NCBI RefSeq assembly: GCF_040529185.1
Contig: NZ_CP159510.1
Span: forward strand, 2,790,001 to 2,854,000
Direction: 5' to 3'
DNA: 64,000 bases
From: Sporolactobacillus sp. Y61
GTDB lineage: Bacteria; Bacillota; Bacilli; Bacillales; Sporolactobacillaceae
Shown: piece by piece, positions 38,102 through 47,599 of the stretch
Numbering within the stretch: the stretch's first letter is position 1
Layout of the letters: every line of letters starts with the position of its first letter
Notes under the pieces: generated by a model
Told to the model about the DNA's origin: nothing
The model's database searches: none
Seen by the model: only the letters and a program-made list of their open reading frames with translations
Program-made: the position numbers and the translations under genes

Positions 38102-39511
38102 ATGATTCACCAATATAAACTGAACGGGTACAATATTGTTCTTGATACCTACAGCGGAGCCGTACATGTTGTCGACGACCTGGCCTATGATGTCATTGCC
38201 CTGTACTCACATCACACCGCTGAAGAAATTATTTCGCAGCTGATGGAGAAATATACGGGACATGAAGACGTCACGAAGGAGGAGATAAGGAACACATGGA
38301 ATGAAGTCGGCAAACTGAAAGAAAACGGACAGCTGTTTAGCGAAGATGCATACAAAGATCTGTCCTTCGATCTGAGTAAACGAAAAACGTATATTAAAGC
38401 GCTCTGTCTGAATGTGGCCCATACCTGCAACCTGTCCTGTGATTACTGCTTTGCCAGTCAGGGAAAATATCATGGCGCACGGGCAATCATGAGCTTTGAA
38501 GTCGGTAAACGGGCGATTGATTTTCTCCTTGAAAACTGTGGTTTCCATCGAAATCTCGATGTCGATTTCTTCGGCGGTGAACCGCTGATGGACTGGAAAG
38601 TAGTCAAACAGCTGGTTGCCTACGCCCGAAGCAAGGAAAAGGCATGTGGCAAAACTTTCCGTTTCACCCTGACGACGAATGGCATGCTGCTGAAAGACGA
38701 GATCGTTGATTTTCTGAATAAGGAAATGCACAATGTGGTTCTGAGCCTTGACGGCAGGAAGGAAGTCCACGACCGGCTGCGTAAAACGGTTAATGGAAAA
38801 GGCAGCTACGACTATATTGTTCCGAAATTCCAAAACTTCGTCAAAAAGCGCGGAGATAAAGAATATTACGTACGCGGTACATTTACTCATAATAATGTGG
38901 ATTTTACTAATGACATTTTCCATATGGCTGACCTGGGATTCAAACGGCTCTCCATGGAACCGGTCATTTGCGACCCGAAGGAACCTTATGCCCTGAAGCA
39001 GGAAGACCTTCCGGAGATTTACCACCAGTACGAATTGCTTGCTGAAGAGATGCTCAGACGCGAAGAACAGGGCCACGGCTTCATCTTCTATCACTACATG
39101 CTGGATTTGACGGAAGGTCCCTGCATCCATAAGAGGATTTCCGGGTGCGGATCCGGAACAGAGTATCTCGCGGTCACACCATGGGGTGAATTATTCCCGT
39201 GTCATCAGTTTGTCGGCGACCCGGCCTACAGCATGGGCAACATCTGGGACGGGATCATAAAGCCGGAGATTCAGAACCGGTTCAAACAGGTCACCTGCTA
39301 CAGCAAACCGGAATGCCGGGACTGCTGGGCGAAATTGTATTGCAGCGGCGGATGTCCGGCTAATGCACTCCATGCCACCGGTTCGCTGAACGGAAATTTT
39401 TCTTTCAGCTGTGACGTTTTCCGTAAACGGATCGAATGTGCCATGATGATTAAAGCAGCTGAATCGCTGAAGGCTATGAAGGATCAGAAGCAAAGGGCAA
39501 CTGAAGCCTGA
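38102..39511 (+). CDS. scfB: Radical-SAM SCIFF maturase
   Basis: 469 residues. An N-terminal peptide-recognition region (QYKLNGYNIVLDTYSGAVHV, residues 1-90) is followed by the radical-SAM motif CNLSCDYC (near residue 110) and the GGEP motif (FFGGEPLMDW). A C-terminal SPASM domain carries many cysteines (ISGCGSGTEY, GELFPCHQF, CRDCWAKLYCSGGCPANALH, SCDVFRKRIEC) for two extra Fe-S clusters. It forms thioether links in the SCIFF peptide. GGAG lies about 13 bases before ATG 38102. A terminator follows, so peptide and enzyme form a closed two-gene unit with no exporter or protease. Confidence 0.95.
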   Translation: MIHQYKLNGYNIVLDTYSGAVHVVDDLAYDVIALYSHHTAEEIISQLMEKYTGHEDVTKEEIRNTWNEVGKLKENGQLFSEDAYKDLSFDLSKRKTYIKALCLNVAHTCNLSCDYCFASQGKYHGARAIMSFEVGKRAIDFLLENCGFHRNLDVDFFGGEPLMDWKVVKQLVAYARSKEKACGKTFRFTLTTNGMLLKDEIVDFLNKEMHNVVLSLDGRKEVHDRLRKTVNGKGSYDYIVPKFQNFVKKRGDKEYYVRGTFTHNNVDFTNDIFHMADLGFKRLSMEPVICDPKEPYALKQEDLPEIYHQYELLAEEMLRREEQGHGFIFYHYMLDLTEGPCIHKRISGCGSGTEYLAVTPWGELFPCHQFVGDPAYSMGNIWDGIIKPEIQNRFKQVTCYSKPECRDCWAKLYCSGGCPANALHATGSLNGNFSFSCDVFRKRIECAMMIKAAESLKAMKDQKQRATEA

Positions 39512-39554
39512 CTGCCCGGCGAGATACGGACACCTTGAAATAGAATCATACCTG

Positions 39555-39584
39555 ACACCGGCAATCTGCCCGGTGTTTTTTTAT
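39555..39584 (+). terminator. Terminator after the SCIFF maturase
   Basis: ACACCGG and CCGGTGT form the stem, followed by seven T residues. Confidence 0.85.
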
Positions 39585-39665
39585 TTTCATTTTTCCGGTT
39601 AAAGTCTGGTAACACATTTTGATCATTGTTATATCATATTTTACCCTCTGACCCTGTTTTCCTTG

Positions 39666-39701
39666 TATAATAGATGATGAAAGACAGTGTAATCGTTTAC
39701 A
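39666..39701 (+). promoter_or_regulatory. -10 and cre-like site before fbp
   Basis: TATAAT at 39666-39671 is followed by GTGTAATCGTTTACA (39687-39701), which has two mismatches to the cre consensus but is a near-perfect palindrome (TGTAA and TTACA). CcpA bound just downstream of the start point would repress this gluconeogenic gene on glucose. Confidence 0.4.
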
Positions 39702-39734
39702 GCTTGTTTTCGGCAAAAATGAGGAGGCTGGCCA

Positions 39735-41741
39735 TTGGATAAAAAGTATAAAAAGTATCTTGATTTACTTGCTGAGAAATATGACTGTGAAGAGAAAGTC
39801 GTTACTGAGATTATCAACCTGGAGGCGATATTAAACCTGCCAAAGGGAACGGAACATTTTGTCAGTGATCTGCACGGCGAATTTCATGCGTTCCAGCATG
39901 TGCTCCGAAACGGATCAGGAAATGTGAAACAGAAAATCAGGGATTTATTCCAGAATGAACTGCCTGAAGAAGAGATGAATGAGTTTGCTGTCCTCGTCTA
40001 TTATCCGGAGGAAAAACTCAAACTGATCAGAAGCAGTATCAGAACTGAAGACGAACTGAATCAGTGGTACAGTCAGACGATTGCCCGAATGATTCGTCTG
40101 GTCGCTTTCGCCTCATCGAAGTATACCCGCTCCAAAGTTCGCAAAGCCCTTCCTGAACAATTCGTCTATATTACAGAGGAACTCTTATATAAAACCGATG
40201 AATTTTCCAACAAAAAAAGCTACTATGCGAAAATCATCCAGAGCATTCTGTCACTCGGTGAAGCTGGTAAACTGATTACTGGCCTTGCGTACACCATTCA
40301 GCGACTGGTGGTCGATCATCTCCATGTCGTAGGCGATATTTATGACCGGGGGCCGGATCCGGATAAGATTATGGATACCCTGATGCATTACCACTCAGTA
40401 GACATCCAGTGGGGAAACCACGACGTCCTGTGGATCGGCGCTTTTTCCGGATCAAAGGTTTGCCTGGCCAATATTCTCCGCATATGTGCCAGATATAATA
40501 ATCTGGATATTATTGAGGATGTGTACGGAATCAATCTGATCCCGCTGCTCAATCTGGCAGAAAAATACTATGATGACAATCCGGCATTTCGGCCAAAACT
40601 GGGACCGGATGACGGTCAGCTGACCCAAAATGAGATCCTGCAGATTACTAAGATGCATCAGGCTATCTCTATCATCCAGTTTAAACTGGAAATGCCAATT
40701 ATTAAGCGCCGGCCAGATTTTCAAATGCAGCGCCGTCTGGTTCTGGAGAAAGTAGATTACAACCGTGATACCATTGAACTGGGCGGTAAAACATGGAAGC
40801 TGAAGAACACCTGTTTTTCCACTATTGACCCTGAACATCCTGAACGGTTGCTCGATGAAGAAGAAAAAGTTATTGATAAACTGCTGTTCTCTGTGCAGCA
40901 TTCTGAAAAACTCGCCAGACATATGCAGTTTCTTGTCAGAAAAGGCAGCCTTTATCTGAAATATAACGGCAATCTGCTGATCCACGGGTGCATCCCGCTC
41001 AACGAAGATGGCAGTATGAAAAAGATGACCATTGAAGGAAAAACATACGCAGGAAAAGAGCTGCTTGATCTTTTTGAACATAACCTGCGTGAGTGCTTCG
41101 CGCACCCTGAGAAGACGGATGATCTGGCAACCGACATGGTCTGGTATTTATGGACAGGTGAGAATTCATCACTTTTCGGGAAAAGGGAAATGACCACCTT
41201 CGAACGGTATTTTATCAGTGAAAAAGAAACGCATGTGGAAAAGAAAAATCCCTATTACCGTCTGCGCGCTGAAGAAGGAGTCTGCCGCAAGATATTGGCA
41301 GAATTCCATCTGGATCCAGATGAGGGACACATCATCAACGGCCATACACCGGTTGAAGAAAAAAACGGAGAAAATCCAATTAAGGCAAACGGTAAAATGA
41401 TTGTCATTGATGGTGGATTTTCTAAAGCTTATCAGCCAAAGACGGGGATCGCCGGATACACGCTTCTTTATAACTCTTACGGTATGCAGCTTGTCGCCCA
41501 TCAGCACTTTTCATCGAAAGCCGATGTCCTGCGAACCGGTTCCGATGTCCTGTCCGTCCGCAGGCTGGTCGACCGTGAACTGCGTCGAAAAAAAGTTGCA
41601 GAAACAAATACCGGCAAAGCGCTGAAAGAACAGATCTTAATCCTTAAAGATCTTTTAAAATATAAATATTCCAAAATAAGTAAAACATCAATCAGTGAGG
41701 GTTTTACGGGCAGTGATCCTGCACCCGGCCATGTTCGTTGA
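39735..41741 (+). CDS. fbp: Fructose-1,6-bisphosphatase, class III
   Basis: Gluconeogenic phosphatase of the type found in Bacillus and Clostridium, with a calcineurin-like metal site. 668 residues, normal length. Metal motifs [12 protein letters not shown] (near residue 36), [25 protein letters not shown] and, late, [13 protein letters not shown] are intact. The start is TTG 39735 with a GAGGAGG ribosome site. The final 16 residues ([16 protein letters not shown]) are encoded by a copy of the dispersed repeat, so the native tail has been replaced or extended. Confidence 0.95.
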   Translation: MDKKYKKYLDLLAEKYDCEEKVVTEIINLEAILNLPKGTEHFVSDLHGEFHAFQHVLRNGSGNVKQKIRDLFQNELPEEEMNEFAVLVYYPEEKLKLIRSSIRTEDELNQWYSQTIARMIRLVAFASSKYTRSKVRKALPEQFVYITEELLYKTDEFSNKKSYYAKIIQSILSLGEAGKLITGLAYTIQRLVVDHLHVVGDIYDRGPDPDKIMDTLMHYHSVDIQWGNHDVLWIGAFSGSKVCLANILRICARYNNLDIIEDVYGINLIPLLNLAEKYYDDNPAFRPKLGPDDGQLTQNEILQITKMHQAISIIQFKLEMPIIKRRPDFQMQRRLVLEKVDYNRDTIELGGKTWKLKNTCFSTIDPEHPERLLDEEEKVIDKLLFSVQHSEKLARHMQFLVRKGSLYLKYNGNLLIHGCIPLNEDGSMKKMTIEGKTYAGKELLDLFEHNLRECFAHPEKTDDLATDMVWYLWTGENSSLFGKREMTTFERYFISEKETHVEKKNPYYRLRAEEGVCRKILAEFHLDPDEGHIINGHTPVEEKNGENPIKANGKMIVIDGGFSKAYQPKTGIAGYTLLYNSYGMQLVAHQHFSSKADVLRTGSDVLSVRRLVDRELRRKKVAETNTGKALKEQILILKDLLKYKYSKISKTSISEGFTGSDPAPGHVR

Positions 41742-41772
41742 CCCTGAAGCAGCACTGCCGTTTCATGCGGGA
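41691..41772 (+). repeat. Dispersed structured repeat, short copy 3
   Basis: It starts ATCAGTGAGGG and ends TGCGGGA like the other copies. The conserved core (GTTGCGACAGG to TAGCCTGC) is missing, and the join passes directly to GGGCAGTGATCC, a part also seen in copy 2. It overlaps the last 16 codons and stop of fbp and lies just before the fbp terminator. Confidence 0.75.
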
Positions 41773-41794
41773 TAAAATAAACGTATATTCATCT

Positions 41795-41831
41795 GACTCC
41801 GGGGATGCTCAGCCATCCCCGGAGTTTTTTT
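41795..41831 (+). terminator. Terminator after fbp
   Basis: ACTCCGGGGATG and CATCCCCGGAGT form a strong stem, followed by TTTTTTT. Confidence 0.92.
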
Positions 41832-41981
41832 GTCCCATTGTTTGCTTATATTCAATATATAATTATCGTTTATCAATAAATTTATACTGTTTTTCAACAT
41901 AAAATATGTTATACTCAGTTCTGAAAAATAATTCTGCTCATAGCTTAAACCTGAAAATGACATGTAAAGGAGTGTCACACA

Positions 41982-43550
41982 TTGAACCCTCTTAAAACAC
42001 AAAAGACAGACGGAGACATGCAACCTGCTGCCCTTCATCAAAAACGATGCTGGATACTGATTGTCAGTGCTGCTCTTATCGGTATTCTGGCGAATGTCCT
42101 CTTTTTTGATAAAAATCCGGGATTGTCTTATCCGATTTTTGTGATCGCCTTTTATGGCGCATTTTTCCTGAACGCCGGTAAGGCAATGAGGATCAGGCCG
42201 GATTTCGGCTGGCTGCTGCTGATTCCGGTGAGCCTGCTGTCACTGACCTGGCTCATCTTCTCAAATCCGCTGTTCCATGCACTGAATTTTATTGCCATAC
42301 CCATACTTATTGTCATTCAAACGACACTGATCAGCGGCAGAGCCAGTGAGCAATGGTCTTCCTTCTTTTTCATCAGAGATGTACTCTATGGCTTTTTCTA
42401 TCGGCCGTTCGCCTATATTGCGCTTCCCTTTCGGATCATTGCCGGATTCATTCGTTCGCGATCGGGCCTGAAGAAAAACAGCACATTTCTGAAGGTCATA
42501 CTGGGCGTGATAGCTACTGTTCCTCTGCTGGTCATTATTGTCTCGCTTCTCGCATCGGCAGACATTGAGTTTGAACGTCTGGTTAACCGGCTTCCCGGGT
42601 TTTTCTTTCATTTAAATTTTAATGATTGGTTACCACAGTTTCTATTTGCTGCGGGGGTAGCGATCCTGACCTTCAGTTATTTGTGGAGCCTGATTATTCC
42701 TTCCGGTGCAGATCGGTCTCCGAAGAAAAGACAGACGGTCACGGATAGCGGTCTGGATCCTGTCATCTCTGTGACCATGCTGAGTATGATCAATATGATC
42801 TACCTGCTGTTTACCTGGATCCAGTTCTCCTATCTGTTCAGCGGCTTTTCCTTCTCGCTCCCGGATCATTTCACTTATGCCGAATACGCCCGACGCGGGT
42901 TCTTTGAACTGATACTGGTCACACTGATTAATTTTACCATTCTGATTATCCTGATTTACTTTACCAGAAAAAGTAGCACAGGCATGAACTTGGTTTTAAA
43001 AAGTTTTCAGTCCCTGCTTGTTCTGTGCACAGGCATCATGCTACTTTCCGCATTCATCAGAATGTACCTGTATGAAATGATGTATGGTTTTACGTATTTA
43101 CGCATTCTGACGCATGCCTTTATGATCTTTCTCTTTGTCCTGCTCATCCTCACTCTGGTCCGTATCTGGAGGGAAAACATCAATTTGTGGAAGGGGCTGA
43201 TCCTGAGTTCTGTTACGGCTTTTGTTCTTATTAATTATCTGAACATAGATGCTCTGATTGCCAACTACAACATTGACCGATACCAGATGACCGGTAAAAT
43301 AGATACCGTCTATCTTGGGACCCTGTCAGATGATGCTGTACCGGAGCTTGTCCGACTGCTTGGTGCAAAAGATGAACGTGTCTCGGCAAGAATGGAAAAT
43401 GAATTGCTGGAGCGTAAAAAGCGCCTTGACGCTGATCTGCCCTGGCAGTCATTCAACCTCTCAAAGGAAAGAGCACGAAAAATCCTGTCCGGATACCATT
43501 TGACCTTCCATCCCGGTTATGAATCCCATGTGGAATACCAGGAGCCCTGA
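41982..43550 (+). CDS. DUF4173 multi-span membrane protein
   Basis: 522 residues with about a dozen membrane helices. The layout and the C-terminal pattern LINYLNIDALIANYNIDRY, then KIDTVYLGTLSDDAVPELV, match the DUF4173/DUF4153 family of unknown function. The start is TTG 41982 behind AAAGGAGTG. It is flanked by the fbp terminator and the cation-efflux leader, so it is probably transcribed alone. Confidence 0.8.
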   Translation: MNPLKTQKTDGDMQPAALHQKRCWILIVSAALIGILANVLFFDKNPGLSYPIFVIAFYGAFFLNAGKAMRIRPDFGWLLLIPVSLLSLTWLIFSNPLFHALNFIAIPILIVIQTTLISGRASEQWSSFFFIRDVLYGFFYRPFAYIALPFRIIAGFIRSRSGLKKNSTFLKVILGVIATVPLLVIIVSLLASADIEFERLVNRLPGFFFHLNFNDWLPQFLFAAGVAILTFSYLWSLIIPSGADRSPKKRQTVTDSGLDPVISVTMLSMINMIYLLFTWIQFSYLFSGFSFSLPDHFTYAEYARRGFFELILVTLINFTILIILIYFTRKSSTGMNLVLKSFQSLLVLCTGIMLLSAFIRMYLYEMMYGFTYLRILTHAFMIFLFVLLILTLVRIWRENINLWKGLILSSVTAFVLINYLNIDALIANYNIDRYQMTGKIDTVYLGTLSDDAVPELVRLLGAKDERVSARMENELLERKKRLDADLPWQSFNLSKERARKILSGYHLTFHPGYESHVEYQEP

Positions 43551-43574
43551 AATCATGAACGGTTTGGATTGAAG

Positions 43575-43636
43575 TTAAAAACTCACGTCAGTCATGATAT
43601 AATAGAGATTCCCTGCACCTGCTGCAGGGAGTTTTT
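43575..43636 (+). promoter_or_regulatory. Promoter and hairpin leader of the cation-efflux gene
   Basis: TTAAAA and TATAAT (43598-43603) are 17 bases apart. Right after the start point CCCTGCA and TGCAGGG form a hairpin followed by AGTTTTTG, like a terminator. ACCTGCAGG farther on could pair with one arm instead. This leaves about 130 bases of leader before the gene and suggests attenuation. I could not match it to the known Mn or Ni/Co riboswitches. Confidence 0.4.
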
Positions 43637-43764
43637 GTTACCTGCAGGCAAATATTTTTCAGCATGGTGAATTTGATAAGCATCAGAAAAAAAGTTCCCG
43701 TAGACACACCCACAGCCATACTGGTAATATGTGGAGAGATTAGCGAAGCTGAGGACGTGTTCGT

Positions 43765-44661
43765 ATGATTCAGGATAAATATATGAATTTGAAGCGTGGG
43801 GAACGGGGAGCAGTGATCAGCATCATGGCTTACCTTGTTCTGTCGTGCCTCAAACTGATTATCGGGTTCTTCATGAATTCGAGGGCTTTAAGCGCAGACG
43901 GTCTGAACAATGCGACTGATATTGCTGCATCGCTTGCTGTGCTGATTGGTTTAAAAATGTCCCGCCGTCCCGCGGACAGTGATCATCCTTATGGACACTG
44001 GCGCAGTGAAACCATCGCTTCACTGGTTGCTTCATTCATCATGGTCGCTGTTGGACTGAATGTACTATACGACAGCATTCGGTCCATTTTTGCAGGTGAT
44101 CAGACCATTCCTGACGTCACAGCTGCATGGACAGGTATTTTTTGCGCAGTCATTATGTATTTGGTTTACCGTTATAATAAAAAACTTGCCAGAAAAATCA
44201 ACAGCTCTTCGGTCATGGCAGCTGCGAAAGACAATCTGTCTGATGCCTGGGTAAGCATCGGGACTGCTGTCGGTGTTTTCGGATCTCAGTTACATCTTCC
44301 CTGGCTGGATACCGTTGCCGCGATACTTGTTGGCATCCTGATCTGTAAAACCGGCTGGGATATTTTCAGAGAATCATCCTTTAATTTATCCGATGGATTT
44401 GATGAAAAAAAGATCAATGAATATACAGAAACGATCCGTTCTATCTCTGAAGTGGATGACGTCCGGACGATCAAGGCAAGGAACTATGGAAATAATACCA
44501 TTGTTGATGTGGTCATTCTGGTCAATCCCGAATCCGGACTGACCCATGCACATGATATTTCAACAGAAGTTGAGAAGGTCCTGGAGAAGAAACATGGCAT
44601 TTTTTCAGCCACGGTTCACGTGGAGCCAAATCTTCCGAAAAGTCGTCCGGTTCAGCAGTGA
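43765..44661 (+). CDS. Cation diffusion facilitator (metal efflux) protein
   Basis: 298 residues, six helices plus a C-terminal cytosolic domain. The metal site of helix 2 is in LSADGLNNATDIAAS, the loop has HPYGHWRSETIASL, and helix 5 has KDNLSDAWVS; these fit the Mn/Fe-type CDF group (B. subtilis MneP/MneS). The C-terminal domain ends VHVEPNLPK. It probably exports Mn(II) or another divalent metal by proton exchange. The start could be ATG 43765 or 43783. No clear terminator follows before the converging ligD operon. Confidence 0.88.
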   Translation: MIQDKYMNLKRGERGAVISIMAYLVLSCLKLIIGFFMNSRALSADGLNNATDIAASLAVLIGLKMSRRPADSDHPYGHWRSETIASLVASFIMVAVGLNVLYDSIRSIFAGDQTIPDVTAAWTGIFCAVIMYLVYRYNKKLARKINSSSVMAAAKDNLSDAWVSIGTAVGVFGSQLHLPWLDTVAAILVGILICKTGWDIFRESSFNLSDGFDEKKINEYTETIRSISEVDDVRTIKARNYGNNTIVDVVILVNPESGLTHAHDISTEVEKVLEKKHGIFSATVHVEPNLPKSRPVQQ

Positions 44662-44808
44662 CGCCTCATGTTTTTTATGTACTCCCTCTGCCTCCCTGCC
44701 CTCGCCGAATTTTGAAAAGAAAAAAGAGAACCGGCGGGTCCTCATATGGGGGGTATTGCTTTATTTATTGCTCATATACTATAGCATATATTTTATCACT
44801 TTACCATA

Positions 44809-45729
44809 TTAGTGTGTAAAATTATTTTGAAAAGTTTTTTCTTTCAGTTTCCATACAATATGAATCAGGACTTGATTGTCAGTTTCAAAATAACCCGCCA
44901 TCGGGTTGCCCTTGTGTTTGATCCTTTTCAACATTTCTGGAATGGTATATCGATTCCTCTGCAGCTGTTCGTTGACCTCCTCCCAGAACAGGGGTGCTGC
45001 GACTTTCCCGCCCGCCTTTCCACGTGGTGAATACGGGCAGATCATGGTTTTACCAGGTGCATGCTGCACATAATCAATATACAGCTTCCCGCCACGTCGC
45101 CTCTTCAGCCTTTCTGTCGTAAACAGGTCCGGATAAGCGTCAACGAGAAGGCTTGCGACAAATGATGTAAACAGACGCGTCTCCTGATACGTCAGTGATG
45201 CCGGCCGGAGAGGGATATGAATCTGCAGCCCTCTGCTTCCGGTAAGTTTAGGGAAGCTTCGAATATTCAGGCGGTCAAAGATGGATTTCATTTCCTGCGC
45301 CGCCTTAATCGCAAGGGCAAACTTCGAATCATCCGGTGGATCCAGATCAAAGACAATTTCCACCGGTCCGGATGAATCCACACGACTGAAGGGAAGATGA
45401 TATTCGAGAGCCAGCTGATTTCCCAGCCAGATCAGCGTTCGTAAATTGTTACAGAGTATGGCCCGTGTTTCTCTGTAAACTGCCGTCATCACGTAATCCG
45501 GCGCATAATCCGGACAGTTTTTTTGAAAAAAAGACGGGCCCTCCGCTCCATGAGGGAAGCGAATCACCGTCAGCGCCCGCTGCCTTAAAAAAGGCAGCAT
45601 GACCGGTGCGACCGCGACAAGGTAGGAAAGAAACTGAACCTTGTTAATCTCAGGATCAGCCCAGATGATCTTATCCGGATGTGTGATGTTGATTTCCTCT
45701 TCAAGTAACATCTGTGCCTCTTTATTCAT
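44809..45729 (-). CDS. ligD: LigD polymerase domain protein (NHEJ primase-polymerase)
   Basis: Archaeo-eukaryotic primase-type polymerase that fills ends in bacterial non-homologous end joining. About 307 residues from ATG 45729, within the end of the ligase gene, with a GAGG ribosome site. Motifs: ITHPDKIIWAD, FFQKNCPDYAPDYV, the metal pair in EIVFDLDPP and GSRGLQIHIPL, and LYIDYVQHAPGKTMICPYS. In B. subtilis this is the C-terminal half of a single LigD chain; here it is a separate gene at the end of the ku operon. Confidence 0.94.
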   Translation of the reverse strand: MNKEAQMLLEEEINITHPDKIIWADPEINKVQFLSYLVAVAPVMLPFLRQRALTVIRFPHGAEGPSFFQKNCPDYAPDYVMTAVYRETRAILCNNLRTLIWLGNQLALEYHLPFSRVDSSGPVEIVFDLDPPDDSKFALAIKAAQEMKSIFDRLNIRSFPKLTGSRGLQIHIPLRPASLTYQETRLFTSFVASLLVDAYPDLFTTERLKRRRGGKLYIDYVQHAPGKTMICPYSPRGKAGGKVAAPLFWEEVNEQLQRNRYTIPEMLKRIKHKGNPMAGYFETDNQVLIHIVWKLKEKTFQNNFTH

Positions 45730-46678
45730 GCGACTCATCCTCAAACAGGCCGGCCGCGGCCTGATGTCCGGTAATCGCCTGAATCACCGGCTGCCGAAGA
45801 TTGCCTCCCCGCGTCCACTCCCTGTAGACCACCTTAACGGTCAGATCCGGTTTCAGCCACTGCACATCTTTGATGGCTTCCGGCGGGTTGCTAAACGGGC
45901 AGACAGAGGTTTTGATCAGCCCGACATGATTGGTGAAGATCTGCCACTGCTGTTCCGAAAGTCTGCCCGGCCCCGCACGACCAATATAAACAAGCTGGCC
46001 CTGTCTGTTATAGAGACCAAGCATCAGCGCATTGAACCGGGATGACCGCCGCGTCACACCACCGATTACGGCAATGAGATCCCGCTCCGTTTTGATTTTC
46101 TTCCATGACCCATTTTTCCCCTTGATCAAGTATTTGCTGTTCAGATTTTTCGATACGATGCCCTCCATGCCCTGCTGCTTCACAGCCTGATATAGAGCAA
46201 ATCCATCCTCTTCAGAAGTGACCCTGCGGACCTGGCCAGTCTCGATCAGCACATCTGACAGCATGTCGCATCTTCTTTCGAGTGGAACTTGATCAATCCA
46301 CTCGCCATCGCGATAAATTAAATCAAAAATCATATAGGTAATCGGAACTTCCCGGCGAAGAACAGGTATTTTTTCCATACGACTGATCCCGTCACGCCTC
46401 ATTACTTCATGGAAAGAAGGCTTTCCAGATGTATCCAGAGCAATCACTTCACCATCAACAATGGCCGATGAAGCGGACAGGTAATTCTGAGCTCGTGCAA
46501 TTTCAGGAAAGACTGCCGTCCGTTCGTTCCCGTGCCGGTTAAACAGACGCGTCTCTGTTCCCTCAAAATAAGCCAGTACTCTCACGCCATCCCACTTGAC
46601 CTGATGAATCCATTCCTTTCCATCAGGTATTTCATCGGACATAACCGGTTCAAAAGGGATGATCGGCTCCCATTTCAT
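45722..46678 (-). CDS. ligD: ATP-dependent DNA ligase (LigD ligase half)
   Basis: Seals double-strand breaks with Ku. 318 residues. The adenylation lysine lies in HQVKWDGVRVLAY (near residue 29). Motif III YMIFDLIYRDG, motif IV GMEGIVSKNL and motif V SWKKIKTERD are present, followed by an OB-fold (RRSSRFNALMLGLYN). Its start overlaps the ku stop by four bases and its stop overlaps the polymerase start, so the three genes are translated together. Confidence 0.94.
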   Translation of the reverse strand: MKWEPIIPFEPVMSDEIPDGKEWIHQVKWDGVRVLAYFEGTETRLFNRHGNERTAVFPEIARAQNYLSASSAIVDGEVIALDTSGKPSFHEVMRRDGISRMEKIPVLRREVPITYMIFDLIYRDGEWIDQVPLERRCDMLSDVLIETGQVRRVTSEEDGFALYQAVKQQGMEGIVSKNLNSKYLIKGKNGSWKKIKTERDLIAVIGGVTRRSSRFNALMLGLYNRQGQLVYIGRAGPGRLSEQQWQIFTNHVGLIKTSVCPFSNPPEAIKDVQWLKPDLTVKVVYREWTRGGNLRQPVIQAITGHQAAAGLFEDESHE

Positions 46679-47493
46679 CCGACTGTCTTCTTCCTGCGTC
46701 CGCCTGCCCTTTTCTTCGGCTTTGATTCTCTGACACTGGCCTCCAGCGCCGACAGGAGGTCGACAACACTGGTCTGCGCTGCGGGAGCCTTTTTCTTTTC
46801 TGGCGGAATACCGGCAACTTTGTCCTGTATCAGTTTCTCAAGTTTCATCCGATAATCGTCTTTATATTTTTTCGGTTCGAATGCGGCCGTCAGCTGGCTG
46901 ATCAACTGCCCGGCAATCGAGAGCTCTTTTTCGTCATTCTGGATTGTCACATCCCCGAGTCCGGGAACCTCATTCATATGACGTACTTCATCCGGATAAT
47001 ACAGGGTTTCGAGCAACATGCCGTTTCCATAACTGCGTATAGCAGCCAGATGCTGCTTGGAACGAATGATGATATTGGCCAGTCCAATCTTGCTGGAATC
47101 GCTGATTGACTGACGGAGCAGTGAATAGGCACGCAGCCCTTGTCCGCTGTCCGGACCGATAAAATATGACTTTTCAAAGTAAATGGGATCAATTTCACTG
47201 AGATTGACAAAATGGATGATTTCGATGCTCTTATTTCCGTCTTCCTGCAAATCGCTCATTTCCTGTCCACTGATTGGCACAAACCGCCCCGGTGAAAATT
47301 CATAGGCCTTGACAATGTCCTCACCGGCAACGGATTTGCCGCATTTTGAACAGGTTCGCGTGTATTGAATCGGAGCCATGCAGTCCTTATGCAGCATGCG
47401 TAATTTGATGTCTTTATCTTCTGTCGCGGTATATAGTTTAATGGGAATATAAACCAGTCCGAATTGTATGGAGCCCTTCCACATGGTACGCAT
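46675..47493 (-). CDS. ku: NHEJ protein Ku
   Basis: DNA-end-binding ring that recruits LigD. About 272 residues from ATG 47493 (GAGGTGAAC ribosome site). The Ku core begins MWKGSIQFGLVYIPIKLY. A small zinc-like motif (CSKCGK, with a Cys upstream) and FEKSYFIGP follow. The basic C-terminal tail (KPKKRAGGRRKKTVG) probably binds DNA. First gene of the ku-ligD(lig)-ligD(pol) operon. In B. subtilis this system is used mainly in spores and stationary phase. Confidence 0.96.
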   Translation of the reverse strand: MRTMWKGSIQFGLVYIPIKLYTATEDKDIKLRMLHKDCMAPIQYTRTCSKCGKSVAGEDIVKAYEFSPGRFVPISGQEMSDLQEDGNKSIEIIHFVNLSEIDPIYFEKSYFIGPDSGQGLRAYSLLRQSISDSSKIGLANIIIRSKQHLAAIRSYGNGMLLETLYYPDEVRHMNEVPGLGDVTIQNDEKELSIAGQLISQLTAAFEPKKYKDDYRMKLEKLIQDKVAGIPPEKKKAPAAQTSVVDLLSALEASVRESKPKKRAGGRRKKTVG

Positions 47494-47554
47494 TTTGTTC
47501 ACCTCGCGGATAGTATGAACGATCCGTACCACGACTATGCAGAAAACCGGATAT

Positions 47555-47599
47555 AACAAACCTCCTGAACCGGATGGGTCACATCCTATTCAGGAGGTT
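47555..47599 (-). terminator. Hairpin after the 31-residue membrane gene
   Basis: AACCTCCTGAA and TTCAGGAGGTT form a stem with inner GGATG/CATCC, followed by TGTTATAT on the minus strand. It begins at the stop codon of the tiny gene. The arms contain both an AGGAGG and its complement. Confidence 0.65.

Noticed and set aside
38207..39130. 307-codon open frame on the minus strand opposite the SCIFF maturase
   Set aside because: It mirrors a clearly real radical-SAM gene, has no ribosome site and no recognisable motif; it is a shadow of codon usage.
43598..43764. yybP-ykoY (Mn) or NiCo riboswitch before the efflux gene
   Set aside because: The conserved loops of those aptamers could not be found; only a terminator-like hairpin is visible.
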